Shown here: positions 1 through 6,004 of the stretch, piece after piece
Numbering within the stretch: position 1 is the stretch's first letter
How the letters are laid out: every line of letters starts with the position of its first letter
DNA from: a virus
DNA: 22,621 nucleotides
IMG/VR virus record: IMGVR_UViG_3300027704_000177
Span: 1 to 22,621 of that record
Reading direction: 5' to 3' (one strand)
Position numbers and translations under genes: made by a program
Notes under the pieces: model-generated
Seen by the model: only the letters and a program-made list of their open reading frames with translations
Told to the model about the DNA's origin: nothing
The model's database searches: none

Positions 1-249
1 GCAGAGCTCTTCATGGAGAAAATGGGCTTTGCTCATAACGCTGAAGGTCTAGAAATGTCTGACGATCAGCTCGTCAACTTTTTATTGCTGTGCCACCATA
101 TGCAATATGGCGTTGGCGATGAGTACGAAGAAGAAGAAATGATGGAAGAAGATATGCACCACGATGGATCTGACGTTAAGGTCAAGATTATGAAAGTCGG
201 TTCTGGTGACGATGTCCACGCAATGATGAATAAAATTCTGGGAGGCTAA
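1..249 (+). CDS. Acidic Met/His-rich phage protein (5' partial)
   Basis: The frame is open from base 1, so the gene probably starts left of the window. The first in-frame ATG is at 13, with only a weak AGAG before it. The visible product (about 83 residues) has a helical N-terminal part and a strongly acidic centre rich in Glu, Met and His (EEEEMMEEDMHH), then a short mixed alpha/beta-looking end (VKVKIMKVGSGDDVHAMM). It is followed after one base by the next gene. I recognise no enzymatic domain. Small acidic proteins of this type occur between packaging genes and head genes in marine phages; the function is unknown. That this is a real gene is fairly sure, because of its tight spacing and the GGGAGG at its end that serves the next gene. 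Confidence 0.7.
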   Translation, partial: AELFMEKMGFAHNAEGLEMSDDQLVNFLLLCHHMQYGVGDEYEEEEMMEEDMHHDGSDVKVKIMKVGSGDDVHAMMNKILGG

Positions 250-250
250 T

Positions 251-373
251 ATGCCTTATAGTAAATACTCTCCAAAGCAGAAGAAGCTGGCTGCAGTTGC
301 AGGTAATAAGAAAAAGATCACTGCTGCTGACCTAAAAAAAGTTAGGAAGACACCTAGGAAAAGAACAGCTTAA
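251..373 (+). CDS. Miniature basic protein (40 aa)
   Basis: A 40-residue protein (starts MPYSKYSPKQKKLAAVAG) with about one third Lys plus Arg and almost no acidic residues. The start is supported by GGGAGG about 6 bases upstream. Its stop overlaps the next gene's start (TAATG at 371-375), suggesting translational coupling. There is no membrane segment or known domain. Its composition resembles the group of small Lys-rich proteins at 2950-3884, so nucleic-acid binding or charge neutralisation inside the capsid is possible, but this is inference. Confidence 0.6.
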   Translation: MPYSKYSPKQKKLAAVAGNKKKITAADLKKVRKTPRKRTA

Positions 374-2913
374 TGGATTTCTTTACTGCCATTGGTGACT
401 TTTTCTCTAAAGAGGCAGGTCAGTCAAGAAGACAGGCATTAGAAGATTTTTCTGAGAAGTACCTTGATGATCCGTTGGATTATTATTTGGGGCCAACAGG
501 CATTCCAGATAGGCTTCGTGCGGTTAATGAATTATTAAATCCTATAATTCCGCTTGAGGATGCCAGTGTGTCATTCCAAGAGGGAGATATTGTTGGCGGT
601 CTTACGAATACAGCGTTAGCAGCATTACCTGTCGCTGGGGCTGTAGCTTTAAGACCAATTTTAAAACAAGCTCCTAACGCAGCAAAACTTCTTTCTGATA
701 ATGCATCTAGGGCAGTACAAGATACCCTTACAGGTTTTTCTATGGGTGCGTCTGGTGCAGCTAGAGGCGCTCTTGAGCTTGCTGATAGCATCAAAGTTGA
801 TAAGAATACGATGGGTGCGTTTGGTGGCAATGTTAGGTATGAACCTAAGAAAAAAGTTGATTTCTCTGACGATCTTGTAAAGAGGCTTGGAGAAGAAAAC
901 GCACAAAAAATTGCAGACAACATAGCAGCAGTTGGCAATAAAACTACAAGAGTTGGAGAGGATGCAGGTGCAGGTAAATTAGTATCGAGCTATGCAGACC
1001 TACCAGTTATAAATCCCCAAACCCTTGTAGGTTCAACTGTATCAAGCACACAGGCTGACTTAACTCGTGCAGGAAAAGTGTTTGATGAATTTGATGGCGT
1101 TAAGCTAGATAAAGGCCAACCACTACTAGGAGGTCCATTTTTTCCTCTCCAAGAGCAATATTTCAAAGAAGGCGTTGGATGGGTAAGCCAAGGACCAAAA
1201 CAGGCAAGAGAACTTATCGCTCCAGAAAAAGGTGGCACAGCTGCTGACTTTGTTTTTGTGTCAGCAATGGGAGATGCTTCTCACCAAAGCAATGCATCGT
1301 TAGTCCAGACAATGATTGAGACTACTAAGGCGTTTGTACGAGAAGGAAAAATTGGTGGCAATGCACTGTCAGCTATGAATGATGCTATTAAGAATATAGG
1401 ATTAAATACAAAGCAAGATCAGTTAAAGCCACTTGCAAAGTTTACGTCTTTTGACGATGAAGATATAGGTAGCTTTATTCAAGGTCTAAGTTTTGAGGCA
1501 AGAAGTGCAATTTCCAAGAAGTTGGCAAGTAAAGAGCTTCAGGCAATGGGAGCCCCAAATATTAGAAGGCTTTTGGATCAGACACTACAACCAGAGTTAG
1601 CAGGTCAGAATCCAGGCGATGTTATGCTTGTTTTAAAACCTCGTACTGGTGAGGGCGATTTTGGTAGCTTAATTGATTTAAAAGAGGCAGGGGTTATGCC
1701 CCACCCAAGTTATCAATATGGAGCAAATCTGGACGTTGTTGCGAGGCTTGAAAATCCTTTATCAAGTCAGTCAGCTTTCCCTGACTTTTATAAGAGCAGA
1801 GGAACACTAACTGACGTAGAGGCATTAAGTCGTAGTGGCAGGGGTAGAAATGAATCGCTAGATTTTCGTGTACAGGATGCAGCAGCAAATAGAGATAAAA
1901 GATCTTTTAATCTTTCTAATCCTAGACAACTTATTACACCTCAATCGGCTGACATAATGGAAAGATCTATCGGTTATGCTGCTACATTAAATCCTACAAC
2001 ATCTCGCCTTTTATCTATGGGTAGGCGTGGAGAGTTTATTGATACTGGACTTCCAGTCAATCAAGGTGGTGTCTCTCCTGCAAAAATTCAAGAAGCATTC
2101 AATAGAAACGCTGGTGGTGTATCTCTGGATAAAGTCGATGCAAAAGCCATCAAAAAAGGTGACGTAAAATACTTCCAACTAAGTGGCAAGACAGGCGAAG
2201 GCAGAGCTGTCCCGACAGATGTATTCTTTGGCATTAAAAAGAACCCTGACTATAGCTGGGTCGATGACTTTAATGGCAATCCAATTAAGACAGGACCAAA
2301 TGACTTGGCACTTACTGGAGTTGTTGCCAATGAGCTTGCGACAGGTGGGGTATCTATCCCAGTCATTATGGGCAAGGCTCTTGAGGAAGGCGTTACTATA
2401 CTGGATGCCTTTGCTGTACCATCTGCAAAATACCCTAATGGATTTTTGCCAAGAATATATAAAGACTATGGATTCGAGACTGTAGGCAAGGTTCCCTTTG
2501 ACAAAAATGTATTTCTTGCAGAAAATACAGAAAAACAGTATAATGAGCTGTTATCATATTGGAGAAGCACTGGGTGGGATGAATCCAGAGGTTTCCCTGA
2601 CGTTGTAGTGATGAAATGGAGAGGTAATGACAATGAACGAGCAGGAGCAGCCCAGCGTATACTCTCAGAGAATTTTAAAGGTTTTGGGAACAGAAAAACT
2701 AGCTCTTCCGTCACAGAAGCAGCTCGCCTTTCTAGACAGGGCGTTCGACAGCCTTCTGGAGGAGGAGGGCTCCCTAGAGAAGATATCAGACCTACAGATA
2801 CTGGGGGAGTTCGAGAGGATAATGCTACACAGCTCACCAATCGCTCTAGAGGTAGCGTAGGGGCATTAGATAACTTAGACCCAATGCAAAGAGCTAATCT
2901 TGGCATACCATAA
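373..2913 (+). CDS. Large phage protein of unknown function (846 aa)
   Basis: The start ATG overlaps the preceding stop, and AGGAAAAGA lies about 10 bases upstream. The product begins with an amphipathic helix (MDFFTAIGDFFSKEA), followed by a hydrophobic stretch at about residues 74-97 that could be a single membrane-associated helix. The long mainly mixed alpha/beta region that follows has no motif I can assign. The last 80 or so residues become rich in Gly, Arg, Ser and Thr and look disordered; this is exactly where another reading frame appears to be coding (2633-2860). Position between the left-hand packaging side and the head genes, and the size, fit an internal virion or ejection protein, or one of the large polyvalent-type phage proteins. 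That role is inference from context and not from a recognised domain. Codon use is AT-ending throughout, like the neighbours. Confidence 0.75.
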   Translation: MDFFTAIGDFFSKEAGQSRRQALEDFSEKYLDDPLDYYLGPTGIPDRLRAVNELLNPIIPLEDASVSFQEGDIVGGLTNTALAALPVAGAVALRPILKQAPNAAKLLSDNASRAVQDTLTGFSMGASGAARGALELADSIKVDKNTMGAFGGNVRYEPKKKVDFSDDLVKRLGEENAQKIADNIAAVGNKTTRVGEDAGAGKLVSSYADLPVINPQTLVGSTVSSTQADLTRAGKVFDEFDGVKLDKGQPLLGGPFFPLQEQYFKEGVGWVSQGPKQARELIAPEKGGTAADFVFVSAMGDASHQSNASLVQTMIETTKAFVREGKIGGNALSAMNDAIKNIGLNTKQDQLKPLAKFTSFDDEDIGSFIQGLSFEARSAISKKLASKELQAMGAPNIRRLLDQTLQPELAGQNPGDVMLVLKPRTGEGDFGSLIDLKEAGVMPHPSYQYGANLDVVARLENPLSSQSAFPDFYKSRGTLTDVEALSRSGRGRNESLDFRVQDAAANRDKRSFNLSNPRQLITPQSADIMERSIGYAATLNPTTSRLLSMGRRGEFIDTGLPVNQGGVSPAKIQEAFNRNAGGVSLDKVDAKAIKKGDVKYFQLSGKTGEGRAVPTDVFFGIKKNPDYSWVDDFNGNPIKTGPNDLALTGVVANELATGGVSIPVIMGKALEEGVTILDAFAVPSAKYPNGFLPRIYKDYGFETVGKVPFDKNVFLAENTEKQYNELLSYWRSTGWDESRGFPDVVVMKWRGNDNERAGAAQRILSENFKGFGNRKTSSSVTEAARLSRQGVRQPSGGGGLPREDIRPTDTGGVREDNATQLTNRSRGSVGALDNLDPMQRANLGIP
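2633..2860 (+). CDS. Probable out-of-frame nested gene (75 aa)
   Basis: This frame lies entirely inside the 3' end of the 846-residue gene, one base offset. GGAGAGG at 2618-2624 stands 8 bases before ATG 2633, an ideal ribosome-binding arrangement. ATG 2627, only 2 bases from that site, is a poor start. The product (MNEQEQPSVYSQRILKVLGT...) is a balanced, Leu- and Glu-rich, helix-forming sequence with few low-complexity traits. The protein read in the main frame over the same bases is Gly/Arg/Ser/Thr-rich and disordered-looking. By a hand count about 60 percent of its third bases are G or C, against about 30 percent in the main frame, so codon bias favours the main frame as the ancestral one. 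I do not recognise a family. Chance open frames of similar length occur elsewhere in this window, so the case rests on the ribosome site and composition. Confidence 0.55.
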   Translation: MNEQEQPSVYSQRILKVLGTEKLALPSQKQLAFLDRAFDSLLEEEGSLEKISDLQILGEFERIMLHSSPIALEVA

Positions 2914-2949
2914 ACTCCATAAATATTAAAAACATTAAAAGGGAAGCAA

Positions 2950-3117
2950 ATGGCAAAACAAGGATTGTATTCTAACATTGCGGCAAAGAAAAAGCGCATA
3001 GCCGCTGGATCTGGCGAGAAAATGCGCAAGGTTGGCCAGAAAGGTGCACCAGCTAAAGGTGCATTTAAAGCTGCAGCCAAGACTGCAAAGAAGCCAGTAA
3101 AGAAAAGGAAAGCATAA
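2950..3117 (+). CDS. Small Lys/Ala-rich conserved phage protein (55 aa)
   Basis: A 55-residue, strongly basic protein (MAKQGLYSNIAAKKKRIAAG then SGEKMRKVG) ending in an alternating Ala/Lys tail (AAAKTAKKPVKKRKA) reminiscent of histone H1 tails. The start is preceded by AAAAGGGAAG. Its stop overlaps the next start (TAATG at 3115-3119). The pattern of an IAAKKKRIAAGSGEKMRK core plus a K/A tail is one I recognise as common among marine phage genomes, always as a hypothetical protein. Function is unknown. The tail suggests DNA or RNA binding, but that is inferred from composition only. Confidence 0.8.
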   Translation: MAKQGLYSNIAAKKKRIAAGSGEKMRKVGQKGAPAKGAFKAAAKTAKKPVKKRKA

Positions 3118-3284
3118 TGGCTAAAGGTGTAAAGCATTATTTTAAGAACGGCAAAGAGCATAAGGGTGCTACCCACAAAACCAACGGCAAAGTTATGTCT
3201 GGCGCGAAGCACACTGCGACTAGCAAGCTTCTAGTCCACATGAGTGGACTGTCGGCTACAGCTAAGAAGTTTGCTAAAGCCTAA
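3117..3284 (+). CDS. Small basic conserved phage protein with KHYFKNGKEHKG motif (55 aa)
   Basis: A 55-residue basic protein, His- and Lys-rich, beginning MAKGVKHYFKNGKEHKG and ending SGLSATAKKFAKA. AAAAGGAAAG upstream, inside the end of the previous gene, serves as ribosome-binding site, and both ends are linked to neighbours by TAATG overlaps. The 'KHYFK-GK-KG-THK' opening followed by a Thr/Ser-His segment and an 'ELSATAKK'-like end resembles a small family I know from marine phages, without known function. The alternating polar/His pattern in the first half could form a small beta hairpin. No cysteines are present, so a zinc ribbon is unlikely. Confidence 0.75.
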   Translation: MAKGVKHYFKNGKEHKGATHKTNGKVMSGAKHTATSKLLVHMSGLSATAKKFAKA

Positions 3285-3541
3285 TGGCAACCTACAAAGG
3301 TAAAAGCGTTAAATTAAATAATCCTCGCAGAATTGCAAAGGGCGAGACAAGCTATGGCAAGAAGAAGTCTGTGGTATATGTGACAGACGGTGATAAGATA
3401 AAGCGTGTAACTTTCGGTGACCCCAATATGCGTATTAAGAAAAACCAAAAAGGACGTAGGAAGAATTTCAGAGCAAGACATAACTGCGATGAGCCTGGTC
3501 CTAAAACAAAGGCACGATATTGGTCGTGTAAGGCGTGGTGA
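3284..3541 (+). CDS. Conserved basic phage protein ending in FRARHNC...YWSCKAW (85 aa)
   Basis: An 85-residue basic protein with a beta-rich centre (SVVYVTDGDKIKRVTFGDPN) and a conserved-looking C-terminus containing NFRARHNCDEPGPKTKARYW and then SCKAW. The pair of cysteines and the aromatic residues there, at about residues 68 and 82, may form a small metal site or fold core. Proteins with this 'MRIKKNQ-GRRKNFRARHNC-...-KTKARYWSC' ending are widespread in marine phage genomes next to head genes; their function is not established. The start overlaps the stop of the preceding gene (TAATG), and its own stop overlaps the next start (TGATG at 3539-3543). Confidence 0.85.
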   Translation: MATYKGKSVKLNNPRRIAKGETSYGKKKSVVYVTDGDKIKRVTFGDPNMRIKKNQKGRRKNFRARHNCDEPGPKTKARYWSCKAW

Positions 3542-3732
3542 TGGCAAGAGCAGCAATTAAAAAAGTAGCACAGGCAGAAATTAGAGCTGCTAAAAGTTTC
3601 CTAGAACGTAGGAATATTGATTCAGACGAAATATCGCCCAAGCAATTTGCAAAAGCTGCAAAAGAGCTTGATAAAAGTTTTATTGAGACATTACGATTGC
3701 TCGCTCGTGAATTATCTGGTGGTCAAGTGTAA
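3541..3732 (+). CDS. Small helical phage protein (63 aa)
   Basis: Start chosen at ATG 3541 because it overlaps the upstream stop (TGATG) and has TAAGG 7 bases before it; two GTG codons just upstream in frame are less likely. The product (MARAAIKKVAQAEIRAAKSF...) is predicted almost entirely helical, with a charged, Ala-rich first half and a Leu-rich second half (ETLRLLARELSGG). The pattern 'SPKQFAKAAKELDKSF' appears in small proteins that accompany phage head genes. No known domain or catalytic motif can be seen. Its stop overlaps an ATG at 3732 (TAATG). Confidence 0.75.
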   Translation: MARAAIKKVAQAEIRAAKSFLERRNIDSDEISPKQFAKAAKELDKSFIETLRLLARELSGGQV

Positions 3733-3776
3733 TGAATAGAAGTAGTTTTGGTCAATTAATGAAAGGAAGGAAAACT

Positions 3777-3884
3777 ATGTACGGCAAAAAGAAACCAATG
3801 GGTATGAAGAAAAAACCGATGGGCATGAAGAAAAAGCCTATGGGAGCTAAGAAGAAACCAATGGGTAAAAAGAAAGGATACTAA
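3777..3884 (+). CDS. Lys/Met/Pro/Gly repeat micro-protein (35 aa)
   Basis: The product is essentially four copies of KKKPMG(M/A/K) after MYG, ending KKKGY. Two starts are possible in frame: ATG 3732, which overlaps the upstream stop (50 residues), and ATG 3777, which has AAGGAAGG 6 bases before it. I prefer 3777 for the strong ribosome site. About half the residues are Lys and there is no acidic residue, so it should bind polyanions. Similar Lys-Met-Pro-Gly repeat micro-proteins occur near head genes of marine phages; no function has been shown to my knowledge. The DNA repeats are about 21 bases with synonymous drift, suggesting growth by slippage. Confidence 0.7.
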   Translation: MYGKKKPMGMKKKPMGMKKKPMGAKKKPMGKKKGY

Positions 3885-4018
3885 TGTCAGAAGATAAAAA
3901 AGATGTAACTGTCCATGTCACTGGCGTTTCTATGTCAGGGGGTGTGAAAAATGACAGTAACGGATCTACTCAATCAGATAAAAAAGAATCTGAAGGAGAG
4001 AAGGCTAGAGATAGCTGA
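3884..4018 (+). CDS. Possible 44-aa protein overlapping the next gene
   Basis: The ATG overlaps the previous stop (TAATG at 3882-3886). The product MSEDKKDVTVHVTGVSMSGG... has a short beta-like segment followed by a Ser/Lys/Glu-rich tail. The last 68 bases are also the start of the gene at 3951, read in another frame. The tail is low-complexity, so its end may be only permitted read-through. The reinitiation-type start favours translation; the lack of a recognisable family weakens the call. Confidence 0.45.
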   Translation: MSEDKKDVTVHVTGVSMSGGVKNDSNGSTQSDKKESEGEKARDS

Positions 4019-4148
4019 AAGTTTGATTCAAGGTCGGGTGTCCGACTTTGAGTCATATCAGAAGAACGTAGGTATTGCGGAGGGTTTAGAACAAGCCTCT
4101 GAGGTTATCAACGAAACATTAAACAAATTAAATGAAGAGGATGAATGA
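3951..4148 (+). CDS. Small coiled-coil/helical phage protein (65 aa)
   Basis: AGGGGG lies about 8 bases before ATG 3951. The product is fully helical with an acidic end: MTVTDLLNQIKKNLKERRLE, then a centre with YQKNVGIAEGLEQA, then an acidic tail NEEDE. The arrangement 'DLLNQIKK-LKERREEI-...-YQ-LVG-GLE-A' is one I recognise in many phages just before head genes, where it is annotated only as hypothetical. An amphipathic helical hairpin is the likely fold. It ends in an ATGA overlap with the GroES-like gene, so the two are probably translated together. Confidence 0.85.
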   Translation: MTVTDLLNQIKKNLKERRLEIAESLIQGRVSDFESYQKNVGIAEGLEQASEVINETLNKLNEEDE

Positions 4149-4579
4149 CCATGTCTCATCAACATGCTACCTTTAAAGTGAATACAGCTGCAACAGTTTA
4201 CAAAGACGAGTCCACAGACTCAAAAGTTACAGTTGACCAACTACCAATTCCGTTGAATTGGAAAGTTCTAGTACAACCCAATCAAGTAAAAATGAAGACA
4301 AGAGGTGGATTGCATCTGCCTACGATTTCTAAAGACAATGAGGAGTATTTAACTGCTCATGGTCGAATTGCTTCTATGGGTGATCTTGCATTTAAAGATC
4401 GTGATACTGGGGCATCGTGGAAGATGAATATTCCACAAGTTGGTAATCGAGTTACTTATGGCAAATACTCAGGTCAGAAAGTAACAATCAATGGTGTAAG
4501 ATTTCTTTTGCTGAATGACGATGAATTAACGTCAATTCTACCAGAAGATGTCGATGTCACTGCATACTTAGCGACATAA
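4145..4579 (+). CDS. GroES-like co-chaperonin (Cpn10 family)
   Basis: A GroES-type protein caps the GroEL folding chamber; phage versions (T4 gp31, RB49 CocO) adapt the host GroEL for folding capsid protein. Here residues 37-133 match the Cpn10 layout: a first strand NWKVLVQP, a mobile-loop-like segment at 49-72 with RGGLHLPT in place of the GGIVL of bacterial GroES, a roof/turn region, then QVGNRVTYGKYSGQKVTING and RFLLLNDDELTSILP, corresponding to the VGD-V-F...E-LI-ESDILA end of GroES. The N-terminus carries an extra 36 residues or so, giving 144 residues against about 97 for GroES. No GroEL partner is in the window. Start is ATG 4145 (overlapping ATGA) or ATG 4151; both can use GAAGAGG upstream. 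Position just before scaffold and capsid genes supports a role in capsid folding. The family assignment is by motif reading, not by search. Confidence 0.8.
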   Translation: MTMSHQHATFKVNTAATVYKDESTDSKVTVDQLPIPLNWKVLVQPNQVKMKTRGGLHLPTISKDNEEYLTAHGRIASMGDLAFKDRDTGASWKMNIPQVGNRVTYGKYSGQKVTINGVRFLLLNDDELTSILPEDVDVTAYLAT

Positions 4580-4596
4580 CTTGGGAGAACGCTACC

Positions 4597-5499
4597 ATGG
4601 CAAATGAAGATGTAATCAATGAAATTGAAGATGAGATCAAGAAGGCGAAAGGTGAGCCTGAAGATTTTCAAATTGAAATAACTGATGATCCTGTTGAAGA
4701 AGTAAAGGACATCGTTGAAGAAGAAAAAGCAGCGAGTGAAGGCCAAGAAGAGGATTACGGCCCCAAAGTCCAAAAGAGGATTAAGAAACTTGTTGACCAG
4801 CGAAGACAGGCTGAGATCCAAGCTAGACAAATCCAAGAGCAGAACGCCCAGCTCAATGCAAGGCTTGCTCGACTAGAACAGGGGTCTGCTCAGAACAGCG
4901 AGAAGGCTTTCAATCAACGCTACAGCCAAACCAAGGCTGCTTTAACTAAGGCGGTTGAGGAGGGTGACACAGAAGCTCAAGTTAACTTCCAAGAGCAAAT
5001 GGCTGATATGCGAGCTGCTATGCGTATTGCAGAAATGCAGAAGCAACAAAGGTCGCAACAAGCTCAGTCTCCAACTGTTGGCAGAGCACAGCAAGCTGTG
5101 CAGAACCCAACTCCTGAAAAAGCCAAAGGTTGGTGGGAGCAAAATCGTTGGTTTAATACTGGTGGTTTTGAGCGAGAAACAGCTATGGCTAGGTCTATTG
5201 ATGTCCAACTTGATTTAGAGGGATATGATAAAGATTCTGATGAGTATTATCAGGTTTTGAATAATCGTTTACAAAAAGTATTTCCTGAGTTAAACTCCAA
5301 CCCAAGTCCAAGTAAGGCTAGAACAAAAAGTAGACAACCAGTTGCGCCAACTACAGGCGGTTCATCTTATAAGGGCAGTAACAGAGTGCGTATGTCGCAA
5401 GATCAACTTAGGATGGCTCGTGAACTTGGAATTACAGATGAATCAAGTCTTAAAAAATACGAGGCTGAAATCAAACGTCAGCAAAGGAGCCAGTCATGA
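4597..5499 (+). CDS. Putative head scaffolding protein
   Basis: A 300-residue, Gln/Glu/Lys-rich protein with a very acidic N-terminus (residues 1-55), a predicted coiled coil from about 57 to 97 (YGPKVQKRIKKLVDQRRQAE onward) and further helices to about 150. A Pro/Gln linker and a conserved-looking WWEQNRWFNTGGFE segment (about residues 179-193) follow, and the basic end is rich in Gln and Lys. No enzyme motif is present. Acidic, elongated, coiled-coil composition directly upstream of the capsid gene cluster is what is expected for a scaffolding protein, which occupies the procapsid and leaves before or during DNA packaging. GGGAG precedes the start, and the stop overlaps the next gene (ATGA). 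It could alternatively be a structural minor head protein. Confidence 0.65.
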   Translation: MANEDVINEIEDEIKKAKGEPEDFQIEITDDPVEEVKDIVEEEKAASEGQEEDYGPKVQKRIKKLVDQRRQAEIQARQIQEQNAQLNARLARLEQGSAQNSEKAFNQRYSQTKAALTKAVEEGDTEAQVNFQEQMADMRAAMRIAEMQKQQRSQQAQSPTVGRAQQAVQNPTPEKAKGWWEQNRWFNTGGFERETAMARSIDVQLDLEGYDKDSDEYYQVLNNRLQKVFPELNSNPSPSKARTKSRQPVAPTTGGSSYKGSNRVRMSQDQLRMARELGITDESSLKKYEAEIKRQQRSQS

Positions 5500-5978
5500 C
5501 TGAGAAAAGAAACGTGCGAGCAAACGAAACTCGATCCTCCATGCGTGATGAGCAATCGCGCCCAGAAACGACATGGAAACCACCATCATTGTTGGATGCA
5601 CCAGAACCTCGTCCAGGTCACACTCAACGATGGATTGCTACCTCGATTCAGGGTAAAGAAACTCCAGACAACGTATACAAACGTATGCGTGAGGGATGGA
5701 GCCCACGCTCTGCCGATAGTGTGAAGGATGCGTTGTTTCCAACCATCAATCACGGACAATGGGCAGGATCAGTTGGAATTGAAGGAATGTTACTCTGCGA
5801 AATGCCTATAGAAAAACATAGGCAGATGAAAAATTATTATAATAATAAGAGCGTAGAGGCAAACCAGTCAGTTGCAGGAGATCTTGATGCGTTAGGACGA
5901 AAAACAGGACAACCAATCTACCAAGATCGGAAGTCCACTTCGAGCCGTGGCAGAGATCTCTCTGTCATGGATGATTAA
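5496..5978 (+). CDS. Conserved phage protein between scaffold and capsid genes (160 aa)
   Basis: A 160-residue soluble protein with a disordered, charged N-terminus (MTEKRNVRANETRSSMRDEQ). A conserved-looking core follows: WKPPSLLDAPEPRPGHTQRW, then the IQGKETPDNVYKRMREGW segment. A second block contains GIEGMLLCEMPIEKHRQMKN, and the Ser/Arg-rich tail follows. The 'PPSLL-APEPR-G---RW-R-...-NV-KR--EGW-PR' pattern and the 'LC-MP-E----R--YY' pattern are familiar from marine phage genomes at this same position, but I know of no experimentally defined role. Pairing with the scaffold-like gene through an ATGA overlap suggests a partner in procapsid assembly or an internal core protein; that is inference. 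Confidence 0.75.
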   Translation: MTEKRNVRANETRSSMRDEQSRPETTWKPPSLLDAPEPRPGHTQRWIATSIQGKETPDNVYKRMREGWSPRSADSVKDALFPTINHGQWAGSVGIEGMLLCEMPIEKHRQMKNYYNNKSVEANQSVAGDLDALGRKTGQPIYQDRKSTSSRGRDLSVMDD

Positions 5979-6004
5979 AACTTTACGCTGAAAAGGAGCG
6001 AATA

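Noticed and set aside
483-938. A 151-codon minus-strand frame
   Set aside because: It lies wholly inside a well-supported + gene, and every other gene in the window is on the + strand; composition looks like an antisense reading.
2183-2485. A 100-codon + frame inside the 846-residue gene
   Set aside because: No proper ribosome site, Leu/Met/Gln-rich shadow composition, and it ends before the better-supported nested frame begins.
2919-2925. ATAAATA in the AT-rich gap after the 846-residue gene, close to the T4-type late promoter TATAAATA
   Set aside because: One short match in an AT-rich gap is expected by chance, the other gene gaps show no repeat of it, and a podovirus need not use that promoter type.
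2466-3212. A 248-codon open frame on the minus strand
   Set aside because: It is antisense to the end of the 846-residue gene, the nested frame and two small basic genes, has no convincing ribosome site, and its product is a reversed-composition hydrophobic sequence typical of antisense shadows.
3535-3540. GTG starts upstream of ATG 3541
   Set aside because: ATG 3541 overlaps the preceding stop in the same way as its neighbours and has TAAGG at good spacing, so the two GTG codons are unlikely starts.
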